This document shows positions 24,038 through 32,797 of a DNA stretch of 39,547 nt, piece after piece (position 1 is the first letter of the stretch; each line of letters begins with the position of its first letter). Location: NCBI RefSeq assembly GCF_006542765.1, contig NZ_SKCD01000040.1, positions 1 to 39,547 on the forward strand. The letters are read 5' to 3'. The notes under the pieces were generated by a model. It was not told the DNA's origin, ran no database searches, and was given only the letters and a program-made list of their open reading frames with translations. The translations under genes were made by a program, and so were the position numbers. The stretch comes from Paenibacillus luteus. GTDB taxonomy: Bacteria; Bacillota; Bacilli; Paenibacillales; Paenibacillaceae.

Positions 24038-25213
24038 ATGAGTAAATTTAATGAACGCAAACACTATTTAACAGAGCAATACGAGCAGCTTATTCAACGT
24101 AAAAATGAACCGGAAGCGCCTGGAAACGGTGTATTCGACCGTTATGTACACCCTGTCCTGACGGCGGCTCATGCCCCGCTCATTTGGAAATATGATTTTA
24201 ACCCCGAGACGAATCCGTTCTTTATGGAGCGCCTTGGCATTCACTGCGTGTTCAATCCCGGTGCCATCTACTTGAACGGAAAATATCATCTGGTCGCCCG
24301 CGTGGAAGGCAATGACCGCAAATCGTTTTTTGCAATTGCCGCCAGCGATAGTCCCATCGACGGCTTCCGCTTCTGGAATTATCCGATACTGCTGCCGGAA
24401 ACCAGCGATCCGGACGTGAATGTCTATGATATGCGTCTCGTGCAGCATGAGGACGGCTGGATTTACGGCTTGTTCTGCACCGAGCGCAAAGACCCTTCCG
24501 CCGCTAAAGGTGACCTCTCCAGTGCAATCGCGCAATGCGGCATCGTTAGAACGAAGGATCTGAAGCAGTGGGAGCGCCTTTCCGATCTGAAAACCGCCTC
24601 CAACCAGCAGCGCAACGTCGTGCTTCATCCTGAATTCGTTGACGGCAAATATGCCTTCTACACGCGTCCGCAGGATGGCTTCATCGACACCGGCTCCGGC
24701 GGCGGCATCGGCTGGGGACTCTCCGATACGATTGAGAACGCCGTCGTCGAACGCGAGATCATTATCGATGAGCGCCACTATCATACGATTAAGGAAGTAA
24801 AGAACGGCCAAGGCCCTGCCCCCATCAAGACGGACAAAGGCTGGATTCATATCGCCCACGGCGTTCGCAACACAGCTGCAGGCTTGCGTTACGTATTGTA
24901 CGCTTTCCTCTCCGATCTGCAGGAGCCGAACAAAGTAACGCATCGCCCAGGCGGCCATTTGCTTGCGCCTGAGGGCATTGAACGCGTCGGCGATGTGTCC
25001 AACGTCGCATTCTGCAATGGCGTCATCGCTCAGGAGAACGGCGACGTTTACATTTATTATGCCTCCTCCGACACCCGCTGCCATGTTGCTGCGACTTCGG
25101 TGGCCCAACTGCTCGACTATTGCCTGAACACGCCTGAGGACCCGCTTCGCTCCCACGCTTGCGTGGAACAGCGCATCGCGTTGATCGACAGAAATCTTCA
25201 ACTGCAGAGCTAA
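24038..25213 (+). CDS. GH130 phosphorylase, 4-O-beta-D-mannosyl-D-glucose phosphorylase type
   Basis: A 391-residue five-bladed propeller enzyme of family GH130, most like subfamily 1. Landmarks are CVFNPGAIYLNGKYHLVARV near 70-89, NVYDMRLVQHEDGWIYGLFC at 128-147 with the presumed general acid Asp 131, and RNVVLHPEFVDGKYAFYTRP near 192-211. Members split beta-1,4-mannosyl-glucose with phosphate into mannose-1-phosphate and glucose, saving one ATP. It has no signal peptide. A GGAGG box lies eight bases before the ATG. As the last gene after GH113 and the 2-epimerase, it completes the known mannobiose to mannosyl-glucose to Man-1-P route, and it is followed by a strong terminator. Confidence 0.9.
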   Translation: MSKFNERKHYLTEQYEQLIQRKNEPEAPGNGVFDRYVHPVLTAAHAPLIWKYDFNPETNPFFMERLGIHCVFNPGAIYLNGKYHLVARVEGNDRKSFFAIAASDSPIDGFRFWNYPILLPETSDPDVNVYDMRLVQHEDGWIYGLFCTERKDPSAAKGDLSSAIAQCGIVRTKDLKQWERLSDLKTASNQQRNVVLHPEFVDGKYAFYTRPQDGFIDTGSGGGIGWGLSDTIENAVVEREIIIDERHYHTIKEVKNGQGPAPIKTDKGWIHIAHGVRNTAAGLRYVLYAFLSDLQEPNKVTHRPGGHLLAPEGIERVGDVSNVAFCNGVIAQENGDVYIYYASSDTRCHVAATSVAQLLDYCLNTPEDPLRSHACVEQRIALIDRNLQLQS

Positions 25214-25222
25214 ATGAACAAA

Positions 25223-25264
25223 AATAAACGAATAAGAATAAACGATTAAGAATAAACGATTAAT
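25223..25264 (+). repeat. Three 14-nt tandem repeats
   Basis: Copies of AATAAACGATTAAG (first copy AATAAACGAATAAG) lie end to end at 25223-25236, 25237-25250 and 25251-25264, between the GH130 stop and its terminator. The array may vary in length by slippage. Confidence 0.8.
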
Positions 25265-25340
25265 AATCATTACTAACGCAATCATTCTAACTAAGCTATC
25301 AAACGAAAGGCTTCTCAGTAACTTCAGATTAGCCCAAAGA

Positions 25341-25393
25341 TAAGAAAAGCTGTTTTCAAGGCGGAAGCCCTGAAGACAGCTCTTCTTATTTTT
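25341..25393 (+). terminator. Terminator of the GH113-epimerase-GH130 operon
   Basis: A long stem pairs AAGAAAAGCTGTTTTCAAGGC (in two blocks around small mismatches) with GCCCTGAAGACAGCTCTTCTT. A GGAA loop and a TATTTTTA tail complete it. Confidence 0.9.
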
Positions 25394-25727
25394 ATGCGCA
25401 TATTGAAATCCGATTTCTCAAATCGGCTGATCCTCACTGAAACTCCTGCTAATCACCAAGAAAAGCTGAAATTCGAAAATATAGAAGGAGAAAATCCTAT
25501 TAATTCAATGGGTGACGTCAGAGACGAGTAGAATGCGAAGTTTGTATAAGGTGAGGTTTGCGATGAGGTCTGCTTTAAGGTAGTGATTTGTTGGACGATG
25601 ATATTTGTTCTAAGGTGTACGATATGAAGGACAATGAAGTCCTGCTTTCAAGCGAGCGATACGACGTATGATGAAGTCTGCATTGAGGCATGATGATGTG
25701 CTTCAACGAATAAGGAGCGTGTGTTGA
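25394..25727. other. Intergenic region with degenerate repeats
   Basis: There is no gene with a ribosome binding site here. A 7-bp hairpin (CCGATTT/AAATCGG) lies at 25410-25426. Three imperfect copies of a GATGARGTCTGCWTTRAGG-like motif occur near 25562-25590, 25632-25660 and 25671-25697. The promoter of the following 51-residue gene must be here but is not obvious. Confidence 0.45.
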
Positions 25728-25883
25728 ATGAATTGTCCAGATGATCAACGTGGCATGGTTTTTTATGAAAAAGGGGAATTGGCAGATAGAAATTCCCGCA
25801 CTTTTGCTGATGCTGATGTATTTGTTTGCCCGCATTGTGCTCATGGATTTATGACGAAGCATCTGAATGAATATCAAATGTAA
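25728..25883 (+). CDS. 51-residue protein with a C-x-x-C zinc-binding motif
   Basis: A short gene starting at an ATG with an AAGGAG box about ten bases upstream and ending in TAA. The product begins MNCPDDQRG and contains VFVCPHCAHGF, so Cys 3, Cys 34, Cys 37 and nearby His 36 and His 39 could form a small zinc site. There is no signal peptide or membrane segment. I do not recognise the family. It is convergent with another tiny Cys-rich gene 20 bases away. The good ribosome binding site and Cys pattern argue for a real gene, but short length limits confidence. Confidence 0.55.
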   Translation: MNCPDDQRGMVFYEKGELADRNSRTFADADVFVCPHCAHGFMTKHLNEYQM

Positions 25884-25903
25884 AAAAGTCCTTACTTGAG
25901 GGT

Positions 25904-26095
25904 TCAAAATTTCTCTGGTTTTTCAATTTTAATTGATGCTACTTCTCCGCACTCTTTACAAAATGTATATATCACCGGGGAGCCAGAAGCGAACATTTTA
26001 CCAATTGGCATTACTCGAGCGTACCCATTAATTATTTCACCTTTAGCAAACGTATTACTTCCACAAACTTTACAACTTAAGTTTTCTTGATTCAT
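25904..26095 (-). CDS. 63-residue zinc-ribbon protein
   Basis: A small cytoplasmic protein with two C-x-x-C knuckles, Cys 8/Cys 11 (LSCKVCG) and Cys 46/Cys 49 (TFCKECGE), separated by 34 residues. This is the layout of a zinc ribbon. No other domain is present, so it may be a nucleic-acid or protein-binding adaptor; no function can be assigned. A strong AAAGGAGGAG box lies about six bases upstream. Its ATG overlaps the TGA of the preceding 59-residue gene, so the two are translationally coupled. Confidence 0.75.
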   Translation of the reverse strand: MNQENLSCKVCGSNTFAKGEIINGYARVMPIGKMFASGSPVIYTFCKECGEVASIKIEKPEKF

Positions 26096-26271
26096 AATAA
26101 CTCCTCCTTTCGGGCTATTTTAACATATTTGGCAAGATGATGGATAGAAAACAATATGTCGTAGTACGATGATACAACATATTGATGACCCTTCTTTTTC
26201 AGTTCTTTGACCAACTCCTTGTAATGTTTTTCTGCCAGAACATCCTGATTCAGTACGTAAATATTAATCAT
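26092..26271 (-). CDS. 59-residue protein coupled to the zinc-ribbon gene
   Basis: The minus-strand frame from the ATG at 26271 encodes a protein starting MINIYVLNQDVLAEKHYKEL and ending ARKEELL. It is lysine-rich and mostly helical or alpha/beta in look, with no membrane segment. A CGGAG box lies nine bases upstream. Its stop TGA overlaps the ATG of the zinc-ribbon gene (ATGA), and the ribosome binding site of that gene lies inside its last codons. I do not recognise the family. Tight coupling suggests the two small proteins work together, for example as a complex or a toxin-antitoxin-like pair, which is speculation. Confidence 0.65.
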   Translation of the reverse strand: MINIYVLNQDVLAEKHYKELVKELKKKGHQYVVSSYYDILFSIHHLAKYVKIARKEELL

Positions 26272-26571
26272 GCGTATTCACTCCGTTTACCGCTCCATTC
26301 AGCAACTCAAGTATTCGACCGGCGAAAAATGGTCGAAAATATTAGAGAAGTAGATGACTGAACTATTCGGTATCTTCCGAGCGCTCTGCTGACCACTTCG
26401 GCAGAACCACCAGCGCATTTTTGATTCTGTGTCCATAGCGTGAATGAGATAATGTTTGATATCATTCAGTAGGGTCGTCTACCCTACACCGTTATTGCTA
26501 ATAATCGCTGCATATGTTGATTTAAAATCATCCGAGACACCACCTAGAATTATTACAGCTTTTATACAGCA
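26272..26571. other. Intergenic region upstream of the small-gene pair
   Basis: A perfect 7-bp hairpin (GTAGGGT/ACCCTAC) lies at 26469-26487. Short open frames on both strands lack ribosome binding sites. The promoter for the coupled small genes should be here. Confidence 0.4.
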
Positions 26572-26618
26572 AAACAGAATACCCTTTCTCGTAAAATCGA
26601 GGAAAGGGCATTCTGTTT
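26572..26618 (-). terminator. Terminator of the GH10 gene
   Basis: Arms AACAGAAT-x-CCCTTT and AAAGGG-x-ATTCTGTT enclose a TCG/CGA inner pair. The minus-strand tail is TTTTGCTG. It lies about 75 bases beyond the GH10 stop. Confidence 0.75.
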
Positions 26619-26691
26619 CTAAGTTGAGGACCATTTCAGTGCCCTCGACGAATACAGGAGCCTTCTACTTTCGGCTTAACTCGTTAGGACA

Positions 26692-29600
26692 TTACCATTC
26701 TAAGATCATGCGGGCCAGCATAGCCAGATCGATAATATCGATTCGGTTGTCGCCGTTCAAGTCGAAATGTTTCACTTGATCCCATCCTGCATCTGTTGAA
26801 GTGATACCATATGCCTTAGCCATAATCGCCAAGTCGCCAATGCTGATCTTGCCGTCGCCGTTGTGATCGGTCGGAATTTTCACGATCACGGAAGACTGGA
26901 AGTCCAGTAAAGCTGCGTTCAGCTGCAAGGCTGCTGAATCGATCTGAACCTGAGTGGCTTTCGAGTTATTCACTACGACCGCCGCTGAATCGATAACAGA
27001 CTGCAGTTTTGCTTTGGAACCTGCTGGATATTGTCCGAGCAGTTTGCCTTCCACTGCTTGATCATGCGCGCTTTGCGCCTTACCAATCAGCGCGTTCAGC
27101 GCCGTCTTGTCGATGACGTCGATTTGAACGGTGTGTACCGTGCCGGCTTGAATCGTTTCCGTTCCGGCACTATCTGCCGTCACCAATTGGGTGACCTCAA
27201 TGTTGGTCAGGCCGGCTGGTGCATTTTCTTTTGCCCGGAACGACAACTTAATCAGATCCGCATTCGGCTTGGTTTGTTCGCCGTCAAGATGAACGCCCAG
27301 AATACGGAGTGTTCCGGCAGGCTCTGCCTTGTAATCGACGACGACGAATTTCGATCCGTCTGTCGAAACTGGCGGTGCAGTCAGTTCCAGCTTATCGACA
27401 TCGAACGTGATCGTCACATCTTGAGCCAGCACGTTGCCCTGCACATGGCCCAAACCATAAACAAGGTCGAAGGAACTGCCAGCCGTTACATGATCTGCAC
27501 CGGTTAACATTTCAGGTGCTTTAGGTCCACCGACAGAATAGATTCCAAGATCTCCAAGGTCAATATCATAATCGTCCTGAAGTTTCTCGTATTCGCCTTC
27601 AAAGTAACCATCTAGGTATGAATGCCCAAGAATGAATCTGTTCGGATTCACGGCGCCATAGTAGCCGGCATTGGCATTGCTCTGACTGTCAAACAGCACA
27701 TAGCTTCCCTGCCATCCTGAACCGGCCACCCCCCAGCTGATGATGTGATCGATGTACGGTGCGAACTTGGTGAACAATTTGTACATCAGCCCGTATTGAT
27801 AGCCAAGAGCGTCAGACTGTCTGACATTGAGCGATGCAGGAGCGATCGCGCCGCCACCAGGGGCGCTTGTCGGCAGCTTAAGGTCAAATTCTGAGAAAGA
27901 AATACCGGAAAGCAGACCCTGGTCAACGAGAGAGGCATAGAGAGCCATTGCATATTGGTTATCGCTTGCAAGAGTCTCATTTACCGTATCATGTCCCTGA
28001 ATACCCATGTCTTCAATAAGAGATCTTCCGTCATAAAGCGGATCGGTGAGCCATGCAGTGTTCAGTTCGCGAATCATATTGTATGCAGTCCTTGCCTTGG
28101 TACGGTTAGAAATGTCGTAATCGTTGTAGGTCAGTTTCGGCGGATTCGCATCGATATAGGCGTCAATATTGCCGCCTGTGTCATGTCCGTCGAGCTTCAT
28201 GTACTCGGGAAGGTCAGCATAGTTCGCTTTGTAAGCTGCTGCCATCTTGGCGTTCGGAGCCGCGATGTGCGCGTATTTGAAGAGCAGGTAAATGTAATGC
28301 TCTCTGATGTCGCCATCAATTAGATCATCCGACATTGCAACAAGCCAGTTGGTGTTTTTGAGGCTCGCTCTCCAACTGTTCGGATTCGTTGGAATGATTT
28401 CACTGTGCCGGCTTTCGTGAACCTCTTCGTTGAGTACATCCCATGAATTGAAGGGGATTACTCCGCGGGATACGCTTGAGCCATACTTCGTATCGGTGGT
28501 CAGGAAGTGTCGCATTACAGTCATTGTGTGGTTATACTGCACTCTTCTGGCACTTTCTTTGTCTACCTTAACCGTGGTTGTAACACCGTTGCCTAGTCCG
28601 TAGAAATTAGCTGTGCCTTTATATCCGGAGGAAAGATTCGCGGGAATAATCTGTCTCATCCACACTGGGGCCTGGTTGTACCATGCCAAAACATGGGCGT
28701 GAGACTTATACTGTCCGGGAGCTCCGGAATCCCTGATCGCTTGATAAGAGCCGGTCGGAAAACTGTATTCAGCTATGCCCGGAGTAGTAGCTGCGCCGCT
28801 CAGGGGCGCGCCAGTAACGCTTTTCAGCCAGTTCGGGCCACGAGGATGCGTTGACTCGGCCTTAAGATTATTGCCGTCGACAAAGATTTCATAGTGCCGG
28901 GCTCTGGTTCCAGTTACTGAACCGGTTCCGATCGTGCCGACCATGAACTTGCTATTTTCCCCGTTGTAAATACTCTTTAGAGGTGTTACGACATTCTGGG
29001 ATTCCTTGTTGACTACGTTTGGAAGCGCAATGCCGTTCGGATCGGGCTCGGTTATTTTGATGTCGGCGACTAGAAGCATGCCGGTTTCTGCTGGACGGCC
29101 GTTCTCGCCATGGAGCTCAAGAATGAAGTTCGATGAATTACCTGCTGAAGCGGTAATGCTATGGTGAGCCTTCAACCAAGTTTCACCATTGTAGCTGCCA
29201 ACCCATTCGGGGTTAAGGTTGTTGTACTCGTAAGTCCTGAGGTAGGAATCGAGGTCGGAGTTGTTATTTCTAATTCTCCACCTCATGAATTTGCCCTGCG
29301 CGCTCTTAGGATAGTACACATCAAACTCAATAGTTGCGCCTTCCTTTACATTTACAGCCGGGGACAACGGAGATACAAGGCTCATTCCGCCGAACGTGCC
29401 TTGTCCGTTATGAACATAATTGATCTGGAGCACATTGGCTTTGCCTTCGGAACCTGCAAAAGGATACGGAATCATTTTGAATGTGCCACCAGCAAAGTCG
29501 GCGGGGACACGGTTGTCAAGCGGAGTTCTTGAGGCCCAGACATTGGTGGGCGCGGTAACTTCTACAGGTACTTTACCAGCACCCGGATCAAGACGGAAAT

Positions 29601-29976
29601 AGGGATTTGAACCGTCCGCTTTGATCTTTCCAGTGAAATTCAACATTGCGCCTTCAAGGCTGGCTATGGCTTCGCTGGCGGGAGTGAGCGCATTACTTGC
29701 GAGCTTAAGTGCGTTATCAAGATCCTCAAGTTCGCTAGCGTATACCCAAGGGAAAGCTTTGTTCACATCGGATCCGTCCTCAATCTTGCTAATCTGGAGC
29801 GGAAATTCCTTGTTGCCAGCTTTCAAAGCTTCAGCTTGTGCAATGAGTTGATTCAGTTTAGGTGTCCGTTCACCTTCTGCCGCAGCAGCCGGTTTGGGGG
29901 CAAAAGTGAATACAGAGAGCAGCATGATGACTACGAGAATGCGGGAGACGTTGATTAAGGGCTTTTCACCTTTCAT
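26692..29976 (-). CDS. Secreted multidomain GH10 xylanase with cohesin-like and dockerin domains
   Basis: A secreted enzyme of 1094 residues. Signal peptide about 1-33 (ending AAAA) is followed by a helical segment (about 36-110) and a probable carbohydrate-binding beta-sandwich (about 150-312). The GH10 barrel (about 330-800) has SHAHVLAWYNQAPVWM (425-440), acid/base Glu 517 in SWDVLNEE, NDYDI near 618 and nucleophile Glu 696 in FSEFD. Next come a cohesin-like domain (about 818-955), a FIVAR-type helical module (about 957-1026) and a type I dockerin with two calcium loops (DHNGDGKISIGDLA, DLNGDNRIDIIDLA). It should cut the beta-1,4-xylan backbone outside the cell. AAGGAG lies ten bases upstream. 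The regulator gene 500 bases upstream on the same strand is a likely controller. Confidence 0.9.
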   Translation of the reverse strand: MKGEKPLINVSRILVVIMLLSVFTFAPKPAAAAEGERTPKLNQLIAQAEALKAGNKEFPLQISKIEDGSDVNKAFPWVYASELEDLDNALKLASNALTPASEAIASLEGAMLNFTGKIKADGSNPYFRLDPGAGKVPVEVTAPTNVWASRTPLDNRVPADFAGGTFKMIPYPFAGSEGKANVLQINYVHNGQGTFGGMSLVSPLSPAVNVKEGATIEFDVYYPKSAQGKFMRWRIRNNNSDLDSYLRTYEYNNLNPEWVGSYNGETWLKAHHSITASAGNSSNFILELHGENGRPAETGMLLVADIKITEPDPNGIALPNVVNKESQNVVTPLKSIYNGENSKFMVGTIGTGSVTGTRARHYEIFVDGNNLKAESTHPRGPNWLKSVTGAPLSGAATTPGIAEYSFPTGSYQAIRDSGAPGQYKSHAHVLAWYNQAPVWMRQIIPANLSSGYKGTANFYGLGNGVTTTVKVDKESARRVQYNHTMTVMRHFLTTDTKYGSSVSRGVIPFNSWDVLNEEVHESRHSEIIPTNPNSWRASLKNTNWLVAMSDDLIDGDIREHYIYLLFKYAHIAAPNAKMAAAYKANYADLPEYMKLDGHDTGGNIDAYIDANPPKLTYNDYDISNRTKARTAYNMIRELNTAWLTDPLYDGRSLIEDMGIQGHDTVNETLASDNQYAMALYASLVDQGLLSGISFSEFDLKLPTSAPGGGAIAPASLNVRQSDALGYQYGLMYKLFTKFAPYIDHIISWGVAGSGWQGSYVLFDSQSNANAGYYGAVNPNRFILGHSYLDGYFEGEYEKLQDDYDIDLGDLGIYSVGGPKAPEMLTGADHVTAGSSFDLVYGLGHVQGNVLAQDVTITFDVDKLELTAPPVSTDGSKFVVVDYKAEPAGTLRILGVHLDGEQTKPNADLIKLSFRAKENAPAGLTNIEVTQLVTADSAGTETIQAGTVHTVQIDVIDKTALNALIGKAQSAHDQAVEGKLLGQYPAGSKAKLQSVIDSAAVVVNNSKATQVQIDSAALQLNAALLDFQSSVIVKIPTDHNGDGKISIGDLAIMAKAYGITSTDAGWDQVKHFDLNGDNRIDIIDLAMLARMILEW

Positions 29977-30414
29977 CTGAGTTTTGCTCCTTTTCTTAAG
30001 GCAACCTCTAAAATCTCGTTTTAGAATCGCCCAATTTTTAGTTTTCGGAATTTTTCACACCTTTAGCGATAAAAATGTTACGATCGATCGAAATTACAAC
30101 CACGTCAGCGCATACAACCTCCCCTTAAAAATCTACCGGATAGGCTCACCTCCTAATTTCAAAACTAGCTGCCTCATTTCCAAGACGTAACGCCATCATT
30201 GTAACGAAGACTTTGCAAAAGAGTCTATAAACATATTTCCTTACGGACACAATAATCGCATTAGAGAATACGCCGTGAAGCGTGGTGTTCATATTCAAGA
30301 AACAACTTTTCTCCATGAATATACCTAGAAAATAGATTGTATTTTATAACGAGAGAAGTTTAGTAGGTAAGGCTGTCGGAAAACTGTTTCAGTTGAACAA
30401 GATGTCAAACGATT
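29977..30414. other. Intergenic region upstream of the GH10 gene
   Basis: About 440 bases without a supported gene. It should contain the GH10 promoter, since a strong terminator separates it from the AraC gene. No cre match or clear operator palindrome was seen. Broken short frames near 30190-30320 hint at decayed coding sequence, without an identifiable match. Confidence 0.4.
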
Positions 30415-30471
30415 GAAAAAGAAAAGAAGCCTCTTGTGATACTGCAGGAACAGTATCACAAGAGGCTTCTT
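30415..30471. terminator. Strong terminator after the AraC-type regulator
   Basis: AAGCCTCTTGTGATACTG and its exact complement form a perfect stem of about 20 bp (30424-30444 and 30451-30471) around a 6-base loop. It has T-rich tails on both strands (minus TTTTCTTTTT), so it insulates the GH10 gene from read-through. Confidence 0.93.
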
Positions 30472-32739
30472 TTACACCACATCGTCATTGTATCCATCAA
30501 TGATTGGAGGAATACTTTTCCCTGGCATCTCACGACGGTTTCTATATCCGCCTGGAGTCATTCCAACCACTTTCTTGAACACGCGGTTAAATGATACAGC
30601 ATGGATATAACCGACTTGAGCAGCAATGTCAGGTATTAAATCGTCCGTGGACAATAACAGACGTTTGGCCTGCTCAACCCTTACATCAATAAGATAATTC
30701 ATAAATTTGACTCCTACTTGTTCCTTAAATATAAAACTGATGTATTTGGGATTCGTATTAAATACCTCCCCTAAATGAGTCAATGAAATATCAGGGTTTA
30801 CATAATGTTGATCAATATAATTGCGAACTTGCTCGGCTATAGGCGCGTATTGTTTAGCTTCACGTGTTGCTTTGATTTTTTCTTCATAAGAGCACAGCGC
30901 TGCTAAAAAGGATATTCTAACCTTCTCTAGGCTCTCGAACTCGGCAAAAGCATCATTCATCGCTGGCATCGTATCATTCTTCCACAAAACCAAATACTCC
31001 TCGGTCAACTCCATCATCTCTCTATAGATGGTATTCAAAAGTAAATTAACGATCGTTACCGCATCATCCTTGCTCATATTCCCTAATCGCAGGGCATGAA
31101 ATAGCTCATTGAATACTTCTATCCACTTAGGCTCACCCATACGATACATTCTGGAAACCTCACGGATTTCTAATAAGAATTCATGTATGGGTAAGTGTTG
31201 CGAGTCATCGATAACCCTCCCGTATAAAATAACCTGATTAGCTCCCATTATTATTTTTTTCTCCAAAGCTTTTTCTGCCTGTCCGTAGGCAATCAGTAAA
31301 TTCTCGGACTCCTCGACAAGATCGCCTACGCCAATCGTAACAGTATGCTTCAAATGTAATTCCACCCATTCGCGGTAACGTTCGAGCATTCCGAGTATTC
31401 TAGATGTTTGTATAGGATCATCATCGAGGAACAATATCCCCATATGTTTACCTACCAGCCATTCCAGCCAGATGGATATCTTCATCGAGGTCGCCATTTC
31501 TCTAGCAACATTACCCATGGAAAATTTAAGTAGGTTCTTATCACGCTGGTGATACTCCGCACAAAATAGAGAGTAATTATCGATCTCAATTAAAGCAAAA
31601 CGAAAGAAGTTTGTTTCTGAAGGAGAATGAAACTGATTAAACTCCTTTCTCCATTCTTCAGTTTTGACAATGCGATTCCCTAGCAACACATCATGAAAAA
31701 GCACTCTTCTGCGCAATATTAAATTCTCTTCATGCGTTTTTTTGAAATCAATGGATTGTTGGATTAAACTGTCAATAGCCACCTCAATCATCTGCAATTC
31801 ATAGCTGTTTGCTAAAATCAATTCATGATTTTTCAAAGTTGTAACCGTTCTCAATCTATTCATGATTTTTCCAATCGGTTTGTAATTCATCCTAATTGCA
31901 AATATAAACCAGAGCATGCCGATAACGATGGAGAGTAGTCCCAATGAAACACTGGTGACGATGCTGCTGTCGGGATAATCCATGAACATAAAAGGAGTGC
32001 TTCCGCTACGGATAACCCAATTGGTATAACTAGAACGAAGCTGCGTTAACACCTTTAGATTCTGTTCTGTATGATGTGGGCGAAACGCTCTCCCCTCCGT
32101 ATCATACAGTTCAATCACGCTCACAATCGAATCCGAATTCGGTCTAAGTATAGACTCGAGTGAAGAGGTTTTGACATTGACTACGACCATCCCTAACTCA
32201 CCATTTGTAAAAGGAACCTTTTTGTCGAGTGAAACAACTTTTTCGTTTCTTCCTTGAAAGGATGGCTCATGATACGTTCGGGGATTTGTCCACGCGCCGA
32301 CACTATCCTTCTCTATTTGCTCCTTCAGGAAGTCTGCATCCGTGAATGCAGTCATTGGAACACGGATTGTATTCTTAAGTACAATATCATCACTTTTGCG
32401 ATATAAGTATACCGAACGAATAAAATGGTTAATAATCGTCCAACTGCGAATCGTTTCTGAAGCCTCGCTTTCTTCTATTACTTTATTCTTTCCCACATAG
32501 AAAAAACGAATGAAATGGGAATTATTATTTAAGTCCTTGATCACAAGCTTATCGATGTCTTGTAAGGAGTAATCTACCAATTGAAGTAAGCGTTCAGTCG
32601 CTAGTTCATTGACTTGTTGGCTGGTTTGATTCGCCATCTCGGTAAGTGAGAAGAAAGTTATGTAGGCAAGGAATGAAGTGATTAATAGAAAGATTGGCAC
32701 ATATGAGAACAGCTGTCGAATAAACCATCTTTGGGTCAT
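30472..32739 (-). CDS. Membrane-bound AraC-family regulator with sensor domain
   Basis: A 755-residue one-component regulator. Helix 1 (about 9-33) and helix 2 (about 262-285) bracket an extracellular Cache-like sensor region. The cytoplasmic part has a linker, a degenerate GGDEF-like domain (about 365-500, with FRFALIEIDNYSLFC and VTIGVGDLVEESENL) as in many YesN-like regulators, and a C-terminal AraC double helix-turn-helix (about 645-745, ISLTHLGEVFNTNPKYISFI and IAAQVGYIHAVSFNRVFKKV). Such proteins sense extracellular sugars or a binding protein and act directly on DNA. It sits between the GH10 xylanase and a dead solute-binding-protein gene, suggesting it once controlled that transporter and may now control the xylanase. 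AGAGG lies seven bases upstream. Confidence 0.87.
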   Translation of the reverse strand: MTQRWFIRQLFSYVPIFLLITSFLAYITFFSLTEMANQTSQQVNELATERLLQLVDYSLQDIDKLVIKDLNNNSHFIRFFYVGKNKVIEESEASETIRSWTIINHFIRSVYLYRKSDDIVLKNTIRVPMTAFTDADFLKEQIEKDSVGAWTNPRTYHEPSFQGRNEKVVSLDKKVPFTNGELGMVVVNVKTSSLESILRPNSDSIVSVIELYDTEGRAFRPHHTEQNLKVLTQLRSSYTNWVIRSGSTPFMFMDYPDSSIVTSVSLGLLSIVIGMLWFIFAIRMNYKPIGKIMNRLRTVTTLKNHELILANSYELQMIEVAIDSLIQQSIDFKKTHEENLILRRRVLFHDVLLGNRIVKTEEWRKEFNQFHSPSETNFFRFALIEIDNYSLFCAEYHQRDKNLLKFSMGNVAREMATSMKISIWLEWLVGKHMGILFLDDDPIQTSRILGMLERYREWVELHLKHTVTIGVGDLVEESENLLIAYGQAEKALEKKIIMGANQVILYGRVIDDSQHLPIHEFLLEIREVSRMYRMGEPKWIEVFNELFHALRLGNMSKDDAVTIVNLLLNTIYREMMELTEEYLVLWKNDTMPAMNDAFAEFESLEKVRISFLAALCSYEEKIKATREAKQYAPIAEQVRNYIDQHYVNPDISLTHLGEVFNTNPKYISFIFKEQVGVKFMNYLIDVRVEQAKRLLLSTDDLIPDIAAQVGYIHAVSFNRVFKKVVGMTPGGYRNRREMPGKSIPPIIDGYNDDVV

Positions 32740-32797
32740 AGAATCGCCTCTTCATGTTTATATGTTCAGCGGAAGTGGATAGACGTCTTCAATACCG

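Noticed and set aside
24068..25285. 405-codon antisense frame opposite the GH130 gene
   Set aside because: It mirrors a strongly conserved phosphorylase gene. The antisense product has no recognisable domain and no proper start signal.
26290..26430. Possible 45-codon minus-strand gene starting MDTESKMRWW
   Set aside because: No ribosome binding site and no recognisable motif; left as non-coding.
26456..26779. 107-codon plus-strand frame
   Set aside because: It spans the GH10 terminator and the dockerin end on the opposite strand, with no ribosome binding site.
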